A stretch of 64,000 bases of DNA. Source: Petrosia ficiformis (Eukaryota; Porifera; Demospongiae; Haplosclerida; Petrosiidae). The stretch covers positions 12,427,076 to 12,491,075 of the forward strand of contig OX345637.1 in NCBI GenBank assembly GCA_947044365.1. Direction: 5' to 3'. Each line of letters starts with the position of its first letter. Positions within the stretch are counted from its first letter, which is position 1. Below, piece after piece: positions 53,197-64,000 of this stretch. The notes beneath the pieces are model-generated. The model saw only the letters and a list, made by a program, of their open reading frames with translations. It was not told the origin of the DNA and did not search any database. A program made the position numbers and the translations under genes.

Positions 53197-54584
53197 TTTA
53201 GTGATTGATTCTTTCCAACTGTCAACATCAGTAAGCTTGAAACGTATGCTGTTGCGAATAGATAATGAATATGGAAATAATTATCACTTTATTGTTTGCC
53301 ATAATCATCATCATTATTTTTGTGTGACAGCATACTCAGTACAGAAGAGTTAACTATAAGTCACAATGCCTTACTAAAATGGGTAGTTATAGTTAACTAA
53401 ATTAACACTAACAGACAGTTGGACAGCTCTAGAACCAATCGTTTCATATTGTCTCATTTTGAAGTTATCAATAACAACCTCTTTATATGGTAGTAGGGTG
53501 TATATTGGTATGTACATTCCTGATTGCATGATTAGTTTTTACTATAACCAATAATTTGAAACAAATCGTTTGATATTGTCTCATTTTGAAGTTATCAATA
53601 ACAGCCTCTTTATATGGTAGTAGGGTGTATATTGGTATGTACATTCCTGATTGCATGCAATCAGGAAAAACTGCTTACTTTTCAAACGACAGAAGCATAT
53701 TGATGATTACTAAATCTGTATAATTTTTTTAACAATACAATAATGAATTGTTATAATACATTGATAATTAGTACATGTACTTCAATTATCTGAACATTTC
53801 GATTATCTGACCACACTTCGGTCCCAACGAGTTCAGATAATTGACTTCCTACTGTAGTCATAACATTCTTTTTTCCCATATAGCTATACTATAACGAGAT
53901 AAAATACTAATTATCCATGTTTCTAACAATATTTTGGAAATTTAAGTGCAACTGAGGTAACAACTGGTCTGTTAAAATAATTTTACAGTCGGTGCATGTG
54001 TGCATTTGAAACCTACTAATGTAATACATGACACCCTCTCCAAAAGTTATGAGACACACTTACAGCATACCCAGTATAGAAGAATTTGTTTTTAACGAAA
54101 AATAAGAAAAGTAATAAAGAACATAATTATTATTGAATTACAGTATTAACCTTATGAGATTAAACTGTACATACAAAGTCCCTAACTTTAAAGTCATTGC
54201 GAATGTGAAATATATATATAATATATGTTTAGGTTTTGTCATGCCACTAGTGCTATATTAGGTTTATAATCACAAAGCTGAGGGCCACAGGTCCAAGGGC
54301 AAGGTGATTATAAAAAGACTTCTTTCAGTTTTGTACCTTACTAGTTAGAACCTCCTTTTGGTTTGTACTCTGTGTTACCTATTATCTTACATCATTTCAT
54401 TTTAACCACATTATTTAGATCAGTTAGTGCTGTATAAATACATGCATCCAAATTCTTTTTAAGATAGAGAAAAAATATAGAATTAAAATCTATGTTGAAG
54501 TTACTATATACAACAAAGGTTAATTACAATTATGAGAAAGTTAGTAAAATAAGATTTCAGTAAATGTTATGGGATCAACATGCA
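53197..54584. other. Spacer of the inverted duplication
   Basis: Holds a direct repeat of about 115 bp (53430-53545 and 53563-53665; each has GTTATCAATAACA and CTTTATATGGTAGTAGGGTG), a palindrome TTGCATGCAA, and pieces of the TAACTAAAA family. No gene is seen. At 54233-54315 a GTGCTATATTAGGTTTATAA element recurs (see 8797). Confidence 0.6.
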
Positions 54585-56825
54585 CTGCAGTGATTGGTTC
54601 TAGATCTGTCCAACTAAAACCCCTTTTTAGTAAGTTATTGTGACATATAGTTAACTAAAGTAAGTCTTCTGTACTGAGTATGCTGTTACACAAAGATAAT
54701 TATTGCAAACAATAAGGTGATAATTATTTCCTTGTACTAATGAATTATCACATTGGGATCAATTATTCTCATTTTTTCACATTTGCACACTTTTAATTTT
54801 GGGATCAATTATTGTCTTTACAATTATATTTTTTCATGTACGCATGTTTCTATACACCGACTTCAGACTTGTTTTCGTCGGGTCAGGATCATTTTGTTTA
54901 TCCCGATGGGATCACATTTCTTCCACGAGGTATATCTGTTGCTCTTCGTACGACTGCGCCTAAGTGTAAGCTTCTTTAGTCCTTTACTAATAGCAAAGAT
55001 GGTGCACCACTAAGTTGGTCTGAGAAAATTACCCAAATAATTGGATTCACTAAATCACGCTTTCTGAATTGAGCAAAACTGGAATGTCACCAATAGCATA
55101 TCAATGGGAAAAAGTTTGAATTTGGTTATATTGTTCAAAGTGCTGTTGAAGTACAGTTCTCACTAACAGATTCTTTTGGTGATGCAAGTATCCAATCCAA
55201 ACAAGAAGATTGGAACGAGACGCACACCGTCAAAGAAGAACTCTCAACAACTACTGGAAAAATCAGTATATATCTGGCAGTTCAGTCTATGCTTGAAAGG
55301 AACCGGTGATGTGCTTTTTTGTCGAAATTTGGAGATAACTACTACTTCAACAACCCCCACCAAAATACCATTGCCAATAGTCCCTCCTCCATGACTTAAA
55401 CTCAAGCTTATATATATAATTATAGATTAGATGCTGTTTTTATAAAGAAATTATATATTATAGTGCCTTTTTTATTTATCAGTTTACACCTTTTTATTAC
55501 CCTGGTTAGGTTTTGCTTAATTAACAATTATAATATATTTTACTTTACTTTATTAATTAATCAAAGTCGCATGTATGGTCATAACATTTACTGAAATCCT
55601 AATTTGCTAACTTCATCATATAATATTTCCTGTTTCATTATTAAATTCCAAAGTATTATAATTATTATAATACGAGTTTGCAGGTTTTCAAGATATTTCA
55701 GCAATTTTGTTGACAGTTACTTGAAGTTTTATAAGGGACTCACTTATAAAACTTCAAGTAACTGTCAACAAAATTGCTGAAAGTTCTTGAAAACCTGCAA
55801 ACTCGTATTATAATAATTATTATACCATGGTGTGTGGGTGATCACCATAGTAACCCTTGATGTACCGCGGGGAGTTATATGCCAATAACCTACCTCCAGA
55901 CAGGGAGATATCCATTACTAATACTAATAAATTTTATAAGTGACATGGAACATGAAATGTGATATAATTATGAGAAAAATAGTATATTATGTAGTCCTGA
56001 ATGATTGGGTATATTCATATTTCTTCTATTATTAATAGAAGAAATATGACAAAGTTAGTAAAATACGTAAGACTTCAGTAAATGCTATGGCACAACATGC
56101 ACTGCAGTGATTGGTTCTAGAGCTGTCCAACTGTCTGTTAGTGTTGTTTTAGTTAACTATAACTACATCTAAAACCCATTTTAGTAAGGCATTGTGACTT
56201 ATAGTTAAGTCTTCTGTACTGAGTATGCTGTCACACAAAAATAATAATGATGATTATGGCAAACAATAAAGTGACCAAGTACATGCACGTCAATGATATT
56301 CATTATCTATCCGCAACAACATACGTTCAAGCTTACTGATGTTGACAGTTGAAAAGAATCAATCACTAAACCGCTTATGCCAGGGACTTTTATTCCTTAT
56401 ATTATAGTTTGACAATTTACAACTGTAAATTAAACATTAAATTTAATGCTTTTTACTTAAAATTAAATACTTGTAATTTCCACTGCTATAACCATGTCAT
56501 ACCATGTATTTGACATCCCTTTGGTGGGTGTCAAATCCACCTAGTACTTTGACACCCCAATAAGGTGACACATTGACTATAATAACTATAATATTCATAT
56601 ATCACATTTGGATCAATTGTGCAAGATAACCTTATACAATTATATTTTTTCACATGCATGTTTCTATACACCTTTTTTTTTACCTTGTCCCCATTATATA
56701 GGCACATTCATCCCTACATATAACTATTATATAGGCACATTCAAACATGCATTTTGAGGGTAATATACATATTGTATATATAACACAGAAATGGAAAAGA
56801 TGGAGGTAGAAAGTGACCATCATGG
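54585..56825 (-). repeat. Right arm of the ~2-kb inverted duplication
   Basis: Reverse complement of 51255-53196 but longer. An extra block near 56090-56345, with a TAACTAAAA element and CATACTCAGTACAGAAGA-type sequence, is absent at the matching place in the left arm. Confidence 0.9.
54859..55394 (+). pseudogene. Degenerate 3' half of the aerolysin-like gene, direct copy
   Basis: Frames change several times. The last part, 55200-55394, still reads KSVYIWQFSLCLKGTGDVLF and ends like the parent. The N-terminal half, promoter and start are missing, so no product is expected. Confidence 0.85.
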
Positions 56826-58075
56826 CGGGAATAATAAATTAAGGACCACTTACTAACCAGCAGCCCAATTAAAAGCAAGCCAAAAAGATTTGAATCAAGC
56901 AAAATCCAGCCAGCCTCTTTTAAAGAATACTTCTGGCTGGATTGCAAACTGGCTTGCCTGTTGTAAAGATCCTGAGTTTACTTGTATTATGACCTGCTTT
57001 GAAGTGCTGAGAAGCTGGCTGAGCAGTTGATAATTGGCTAGCCAGATTGAAAACAAGTCAGCGGTTAGTAATCATACAGGAATAACAGCCTCACTTTAAT
57101 ACAGAATTTACCCATCTGGTACATACAGATGTGTATAAATATCACACTTGAAATGTAGCATTTGCAAGTGATAATCAAGCATAGAAATAAATGCGCACAC
57201 ATAATTATAGTCTGTATATAATGCTCATTTAATTAAGACTTTAAAATCAATCCTTAGACTACGTATATACAATTTTACACACCCTAACTACATGCATACT
57301 TATATATAGCATGGTATATACATGCATGTATGCACTGTAGTGTTGTTCTAGTTCTAAATTTGTAGTACTATATAGAGGAACTAGAACCATTACTAAAACT
57401 AAACACTACATACTAAACTAAATATTCTGTGCTGGAACTAATACTAAACTAAAATGTTTTCAGAATTGTGTACAGCTAGAACTAATACTAAACTAAACTG
57501 ACTGAATGCCGACAGGTCCGTTCCGTTCTGTAGAATAGTGCCGCACCACTGACTGAATGATATCAGGACCAAGTACTATTAATAACTAGAACTAATACTA
57601 GTACTAAAATTATTTGCTGTACTAGAACAACACTAATGCACTGAATTTCAGAATCTATTATAGTTACATAAAATTAAGTTAAAAATTGATATAATCTGTG
57701 TGCATATGCATATGTACTTGACCTTATTCCTGTACTAATTTAGCTAACAGTGTGCGTGTTACAAATTGCATAATGATAATTATTATTATAGTTATATATG
57801 CCAATCCAAGTAGTAATATTTCTTCCATATTCTGCAGATGGAAGTGGCCAGGCTTCACTGACTGCCGGAGTGTGGCTGTGGCACTCAGTGGCAGATAGAA
57901 ACTTTGCTGATCAAGTTGTACTTTAATTTTTAAGTTCATGTAAAAACTGGAACTAATAGTTGTTCCAGGTGAAATACATCCTACAATTTATAAGTAAGAA
58001 GAGCAGATAATAACTTCATGCATATGCGCATAGCTAATCGGTGGGTGTGTTAGTGGGTGGAGTTATACACGTGTA
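56826..58075. other. Intergenic region upstream of LEO1
   Basis: No convincing gene. The part 57336-57636 is a small element with inverted ends AGTGTTGTTCTAG and CTAGAACAACACT and an interior of ACTAGAACTAATACTAAAC repeats. A 71-codon minus-strand frame (57724-57939) carries a hydrophobic Ile run but has no recognised relatives. The LEO1 promoter should lie just before 58076. Confidence 0.45.
57336..57636. mobile_element. Small non-autonomous element with AGTGTTGTTCTAG ends
   Basis: The terminal inverted repeats are perfect for 13 bases. The same AGTGTTGTTTTAG-type end is found on TAACTAAAA elements, so the two probably share a transposase source. Confidence 0.55.
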
Positions 58076-61000
58076 ATGGATATGGAAAAGGACTTGTTTG
58101 GAGAAAGCAGTGTTGAGGAGGATAGCAGTGATGATGAGGTGAGAACTAAAAGAGATGAAGTTTTGATTAAAAAGTTATTCTATGTTTCCTTTCAGCTTCC
58201 AAGGGAGAAAGAAAGAGGAGAGTCTGGCGCACCTAGCTCTTCATCTTCATCTTCCTCTAGTAAAAGATTCTCTTTCATCATACATCTTTAAACACTTTAT
58301 GTTTTTCAGGTGAGCAAGAAGGTGAGAGTGAAAGTGTGAAAGAAGACAAACAAGAGGAAGAAGCGAAGCAACAAGAAACTGAGGATTTGAGTTCAAAAGA
58401 TGTTAATGAAAGTGAAGGATTTCCTGTATTAACAGACAGTCAGTTCCCTAATACTCAAGACCTGTTTGGAACCCAGTCATCTTCAGAGTATGTCGATTAT
58501 CACAAATAATATCTCTTTTCAATATTACTATAATATATATTACAAGTACATTAATTTAGAATCTCATATCCTCCTTAATAGACCTTTTCATCTTAAGAGC
58601 TAAAGAATGCAATTATTGAAAATTAAAACTTTGTCTATTTCCGGAGTACATTTAGGCCACACCCACTAAAATTTTGCATTGAAGCTTACATGTATGTAAA
58701 ATCGAGTGAATAGCATTGAATTGAATTGCGAGTTCAGCCTTTTTGCCACTTGCTGCAATTTGTTGTACTTCCTAGAATTTACCACACGATGAGCTAGAGA
58801 ACTGGACACAAGTGTATATAGAGAAAAAAAATATCCCTATGCTTGCTTTACAAATTTAAGTAAAGATAAACATATGACTGCTTTGTGGTGTCCAGCATTC
58901 GGTAATCATGGCTGACTTTATCAAGCATGAAAGATAACAGCTTATTATTTTGATTATCTACTCTCCTGACCTTTCAAAGGACCTTGTAGAACTTTAGGAA
59001 TATATTTCAGGCAGAATAGCTAGCTATTAGTTCCAGTTTCTACATAAGCTACACAGATTTCTTTCTGCTGCTGTGTAGAGCTTGATCAATGATTGCGCGT
59101 TCTTTTACGCGCCACGCCCATTAATTGACCAAGCCCCCGGGAATGATGTAACTTCCTTAACTACGTATACAACGCATACTCGCGTAAGTGGACACAAGAA
59201 AATATATATATAAACATACATCGAACCCGTGGGAAAGCAATCATAGGGATGGCCCTGCGGGCCATAAAAATAATTGCTAATTCTAGGAAAAGATAATAAT
59301 TACACACGTGTATGTATTTAAATGTGCACACATGTACATGTATATATACATTGTAATATATGCACATGTACAACGTATATGTACATTGTATGTGAGTATG
59401 CTTGTACATGTATATACATTATAATAGTATAATATATGCATTATAATAGTATAATATATGCACATGTACAACGTATATGTACATTGTATGTGAGTATGCT
59501 TGTACATGTATATACATTATAATAGTATAATATATGCACATGTACAACGTATATGTACATTGTATGTGAGTATGCTTGTACATGTATATAATTATAATAG
59601 TATAATATATGCACATGTACAACGTATATGTACATTGTATGTGAGTATGCTTGTACATGTATATAATTATAATAGTATAATATATGCACATGTACAACGT
59701 ATATGTACATTGTATGTGAGTATGCTTGTACATGTATATAATTATAATAGTATAATATATGCACATGTACAACGTATATGTACAACGTATATGTACATTG
59801 TATGTGAGTATGCTTGTACATGTATATACATTATAATAGTATAATATATGCACATGTACAACGTATATGTACATTGTATGTGAGTATGCTTGTACATGTA
59901 TATACATTATAATAGTATAATATATGCACATGTACAACGTATATGTACATTGTATGTGAGTATGCTTGTACATGTATATACATTATAATAGTATAATATA
60001 TGCACATGTACAACGTATATGTACATTGTATGTGAGTATGCTTGTACATGTATATAATTATAATAGTATAATATATGCACATGTACAATGTGTATATATA
60101 CATTGTATGTGAGTATGCTTGTACATGTATATGCAACATTATAATTATATAGTGTACTTGTGAAATACGTTTAGTTTACATGTAGTTATACATGTAGTTT
60201 AATTAACTAAGGTAATATAGGGCTTATTAAAAGGGTTTTAGTTTTAGTTAACTAACTAAAAGTGTCCATTATTGGCCAATTTTCATTTTACGTGTAGTTA
60301 AAATGTAGTTATAGTTATTACAGTAGAATTGTAATTTAGTTATAGTTTAGTTAACTAAAAGTCACAATGCCTTACTAAAAAGGGTTTTAGTTATAGTTAT
60401 AAAACAACACTAGTACATGCATAGTAGTATATGTACATGTACAATGTATATATATAATTATATATGTGTGTACAAGCCTTCTGTGGCCCCAGAAGCAACC
60501 TCAGAAGGCCTGAATTTTACAAATTTCCTAGGGGAAGCACCTCAGGAGCAGTTTGCTTCACATGATTGGGTGAAATTCCGATTTGTATATTACTGGTAAA
60601 ATCTACTTACTTTAGTTCCTCAAGTTCAGGAAGTGATAAAGAACAGGAAGTTGATAAAGATGAGACCAGTCCCACAAGTCCCTTACCCCCCACTACTGAT
60701 AATAATCAGTCATCACAAATAGTTGAAGGGATTTTTGGAGAAACTGCTGATATTTCATCGTGAGTGTTTGTAAAATATATACAACACATGTAATTATAAT
60801 TATATATTATACATGTATAGATGTACATTTTCTGTAATATACACATGTACATGTACATGATGTTATCAGAGATATAGGAAGAAAGAAAGAAAGAAAGACA
60901 CCTGAGGCAATGGAAAAATGAAAATGAGTGTTGCCTCAGGTGGGATTCGAACCCACAACACTCTGTATGTACATATACATAATTATACATGTTATGGCTG

Positions 61001-62441
61001 GGTGATGGTAGTGAAACTAGTGATAGCTAAAAGCTACTGTCTTGATAGTGGACATGTGGTTACGGGCATGTGCATTTGACATTGTCCCACCTTGACATAC
61101 TAACAACCTAATGAAAAAAAAAAACATGTGAAGGAGATGACATGAGGAATATTTCTGGTAAGGTCAGTCTTGACAAAGAGCATGTATATTTCTTATAGGA
61201 GTGGTCTAATACATACATGTATACACTGTACATGTATGTATGTATCCATGTACATGACTACACATGTACATGACTACACATGTACATGTATCCATGTACA
61301 TGACTACACATTTACATGTATCCATGTACATGACTACACATGTACATGTACATTTCTCATAGGAGTGATGATGAAGGAAAAGAGTCACATGAACCCATTC
61401 AGCAATTGGAACCTCCTCCTGAGGAAGAGGAGATGGAAGAGGAGGTACCTCGTATTGAAGTAGAGATCCCAAGATGTGTTGCTCAACTGGGCAGTGAACA
61501 GTATTTTGTTAAATTACCCAACTTCTTATCAATAGAAACAAGGTTGGTCTTTTAATTATACATGTACTGTACATTGTAGTTCTAGTTTGTCTACATGTAT
61601 TGTATGCAATAATGTAGTTACAACATGTACATGTATGTATACATGTACATGTATGTATACATGTAAGCTTAAGTTTGGTGTTGGTGTCATTGGTGCCCCG
61701 GCCATCACCTAATGCCTTGTGTCAAGTTAGCCTGTTCATACAGGCATATGAGATGTTTAATTCAGACCCTGCCAGCTGAGCTGCCTTGGTAGCTCAGTTG
61801 GTAGAGCATCTGTCCGGAGTACAGATGCTCTACGAACCCACAACATACATGTACATGTACAGTGTGTTGTGGGTTCGAATCCCACCTGAGGCAACTCTCG
61901 TTTTTCATTTTTCCATTGCCTCAGGTGTCTTTCTTTCTCTCTTTCTTTCTTTCTTTCTTTCTTTCTACATCTCCAATAACATCATGTATGGCATATGGTA
62001 ATAGTACAGTGTATAATATACTAGTAGTGAATAGTCAAACAACACTAGTTTCATAGGGGGTTGGGTGATGGTTGGACTGCTTTACACTCTCACCCACAGG
62101 TCATACATGTATATCACTGGTTTTAACTCCACACATGCATGTACATGTAGGCTGTAGATTACATTACTGGAAATGTTTCCAACTCCATAGACTTACCCAT
62201 GCATACATGTACATGTGCATGTACATGTTTTGTATGCACTTGTAGACCATTTGATTCAGCACTTTATGAAGATGAGGTTGAAGATGAAGGAGATTTACTA
62301 GATGAAGATGGCCGTGCCAGATTAAAACTGAAAGTTGAAAATACGCTACGTTGGAGAAAAAAACTAGATGACACTGGCAAAGAGATACGAGAAAGTAACT
62401 CTAGAATTGTACAATGGTCAGATGGCAGGTGGGTGTGGTTA

Positions 62442-62486
<45 letters not shown>

Positions 62487-63914
62487 TGTTTTCTAGTATG
62501 TCATTATATTTGGGAGGAGAAATATTTGATATTTATAAACAACCTTTACAAGGAGAATTCAGTCATTTATTCGTAAGACAAGGTTAGGATTTGTACACAT
62601 GTACATGTACTGTACATTATGGATATACAATGTATGTTATATAATGTGTTTATCTTACATGATGTGTATACATGTACATGTACTGTTACATGTACTGTAC
62701 ATGTACAGTACATTATGGATATATGTTATATAATGTGTTTATCTTACATGATGTGTATACATGTACATGTACTGTACATGTACAGTACATTATGGATATA
62801 TGTTATATAATGTGTTTATCTTACATGATGTGTATACATGTACATGTACTGTACATGTACAGTACATTATGGATATATGTTATATAATGTGTTTATCTTA
62901 CATGATATGTATACATGTACATGTACTGTACATGTACAGTACATTATGGATATATGTTATATACATGTAATGTGTTTATCTTACATGATGTGTATACATG
63001 TACATGTACTGTACACGTACAGTACATTATGGATATATGTTATATACATGTAATGTGTTTATCTTACATGATGTGTATACATGTACAGTACATTATGGAT
63101 ATATGTTATATAATGTGTTTATTTTACATGATGTGTATACATGTACATGTACTGTACATGTACAGTACATTATGGATATATGTTATATAATGTGTTTATC
63201 TTACATGATGTACATGTACATGTAAGATAAACAATAAAATATAGCATCATTGTTGATTGTGTACATGTACATGTGTATATTCTAAATTATCCATTTATCA
63301 ATACATGTACGTGACTACATGTACATGTACATGTACATGTATGTATAATGTAGTCATGTACATTGTATACTATCATGTGCTAAATGTTATAATGTAATTT
63401 CATTAGTTTTTAAAAATGCACTTCAAATGTACATGTACATGTACACTGTACAATTACATGTACATGTATTTATCATTTGTTTTACATGTACAAAATTGAA
63501 ATCTGTAACTGGCTCTGCAAAAACTGGATTATGAACAAATCTTAATTAAAATACCTGCTATTTGAGTATCTTGTATCAGAACCCAAGGCACGAAGAACAA
63601 CCATTGGTCTCACTAGATACTGAATGTGTTTGGATTCATATACAAATACATTGAGTAATGAGCATTTGCAATTAAAGACCCTAAATGATCATAATCCTGG
63701 TTTTCACATTGATTGAACCATAACCATAGTAGGATGTGCTTCCACAAGCAAATCTATGAATATATAATGAGCTCAGTTTATCTATTTATCAGGTACAGGA
63801 TTACAAGGTCAGGCTGTTTTTAAAAACAAGATAACATTTCGACCTCACTCTACTGACAGTCAAACTCATAGAAAAATGACATTATCTATAGCTGACCGGT
63901 TTTCAAAAGCTCAG
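58076..63914 (+). CDS. LEO1: RNA polymerase-associated protein LEO1, first eight exons (partial)
   Basis: Exons 58076-58138, 58196-58259, 58310-58487, 60616-60759, 61363-61542, 62246-62428, 62497-62582 and 63793-63914 join in phase and encode 340 residues. The gene continues past the window. LEO1 is a subunit of the Paf1 complex on elongating RNA polymerase II. The N-terminal 180 residues are acidic and Ser-rich with two DLFG motifs ([19 protein letters not shown]), as in other LEO1 proteins. The conserved core follows: [91 protein letters not shown] and [16 protein letters not shown]. Introns 3, 5 and 7 hold an R1 repeat, TACATG minisatellites and SINEs. Confidence 0.93.
58850..59285 (+). 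repeat. Interspersed repeat family R1, longest copy
   Basis: It aligns with 4080-4480 through TTTGTGGTGTCCAGCATTCG, GTAGAACTTTAGGAATATAT, GTGTAGAGCTTGATC and GGGAAAGCAATCATAGGGAT. It also carries the CGCGTTCTTTTACGCGCC block shared with 21340-21370. It is in LEO1 intron 3. Confidence 0.65.
59330..60135. repeat. 74-77-bp minisatellite, about ten copies, LEO1 intron 3
   Basis: The unit contains ATAATAGTATAATATATGCA, CATGTACAACGTATATGTAC and ATTGTATGTGAGTATGCTTG. Copies differ mainly by presence of CAT after TGTATATA and by one 21-bp internal duplication. Long frames on both strands are artefacts. Confidence 0.9.
60165..60412. repeat. TAACTAAAA-rich dispersed element, LEO1 intron copy
   Basis: Contains GTTTTAGTTTTAGTTAACTA, TGTCCATTATTGGCCAATTT, and ends TAGTTATAAAACAACACTAG. 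It is the best-preserved member by its ends. Confidence 0.55.
60865..60970 (-). repeat. tRNA-derived SINE, 3' fragment
   Basis: Minus strand: GTGGGTTCGAATCCCACCTG (B box), GTTGCCTCAGG ... ACTCATTTTC, then GTGTCTTTCTTTCTTTC tail. The 5' half is missing. It lies just after LEO1 exon 4. Confidence 0.75.
61670..61975 (+). repeat. tRNA-derived SINE, full-length copy
   Basis: The leader GTTTGGTGTTGGTGTCATTG is followed by a tRNA-like body. GCCTTGGTAGCTCAGTTGGT (61784) has an acceptor strand that can pair with CTGAGGC at 61886-61892, and the D stem GCTC/GAGC is intact. The T arm GTGGGTTCGAATCCCAC is also intact. About 45 extra bases with TACATGTACATG separate the anticodon and T arms. The tail is (CTTT)n. 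It cannot fold as a working tRNA. Confidence 0.85.
62443..62487. repeat. (ATT)n microsatellite
   Basis: About 14 ATT units directly between the LEO1 exon 6 donor and the exon 7 acceptor; they make up most of this 68-bp intron. Confidence 0.9.
62619..63230. repeat. 77-bp minisatellite, about seven copies, LEO1 intron 7
   Basis: The unit GTGTTTATCTTACATGATGT, GTATACATGTACATGTACTG, TACATGTACAGTACATTATG, GATATATGTTATATAAT recurs at 77-bp spacing (62735, 62812, 62889), with later copies gaining CATGTA or losing one linker. Each unit contains the palindrome TACTGTACATGTACAGTA. Confidence 0.9.
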
Positions 63915-64000
63915 GTTAAATATACACTGTACATGTATCTCTATCTGACTATCATTCTGCCTACATGTATCTGTCTATCCATCAATCATTATATTATACA

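Noticed and set aside
57724..57939. 71-codon minus-strand gene divergent to LEO1
   Set aside because: It contains an Ile run from an ATT/ATA microsatellite; no family, splice or promoter support.
59161..60139. Long frames in LEO1 intron 3
   Set aside because: Produced by the 74-77-bp minisatellite in several frames on both strands.
61784..61893. Functional tRNA gene
   Set aside because: Acceptor, D and T arms can pair, but about 45 extra bases separate the anticodon arm from the T arm, position 33 is C, and the same body with a (CTTT)n tail recurs as a SINE.

Overview
The window looks like a nuclear contig from an early-branching animal, most probably a demosponge. This is inferred from compact intron-rich genes with GT/AG introns, an AT-rich background, and introns packed with the self-complementary TACATG/TGTACA motif. 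Conserved eukaryotic genes place it firmly: I could assemble ATG101 (minus, complete, 7 exons, 218 aa), the signal recognition particle receptor alpha subunit SRPRA (minus, complete, 14 exons, 626 aa) and the first 8 exons of LEO1 (plus, runs off the right end).

Layout. 1-8.1 kb: 3' part of a plus-strand gene ending in a C1 (phorbol-ester/DAG-type) zinc finger, with two intronic minisatellites and an antisense Crypton-type fragment. 8.1-23.1 kb: a segmentally duplicated accessory locus. It holds an intact 878-aa protein made of 18 WY / GDPGPQG modules (10538-13174, minus), a broken paralogue (17853-20239) and a third fragment (22637-23037). These are interleaved with remains of KDZ and hAT transposases, a piggyBac-type MITE nested in a TA-type MITE, and a 1.8-kb element with long terminal inverted repeats. 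23.3-28.9 kb: ATG101. 28.9-39.7 kb: a DIRS-type tyrosine-recombinase retrotransposon (Gag, RT/RNase H, recombinase) interrupted inside its Gag zinc finger by a complete Ty1/copia element with identical LTRs and a 5-bp target duplication. 39.9-47.8 kb: SRPRA. 49.4-50.6 kb: a single-exon gene whose C-terminal half resembles aerolysin-type beta-pore proteins. 51.3-56.8 kb: a 2-kb-arm inverted duplication carrying two degenerate copies of that gene's 3' half. 58.1-63.9 kb: LEO1.

The housekeeping genes (autophagy initiation, ER targeting, Paf1-complex transcription) have no operon-like relation; they are independent loci separated by transposon-rich DNA. The two most unusual themes are the threefold-periodic repeat protein family at 10.5-23 kb, and minisatellites that have amplified exon ends together with their splice sites, seen clearly in SRPRA (five in-frame 5' splice sites at 39-bp spacing) and possibly in LEO1. 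All splice assignments were made by eye from conserved protein similarity, GT/AG sites and phase.
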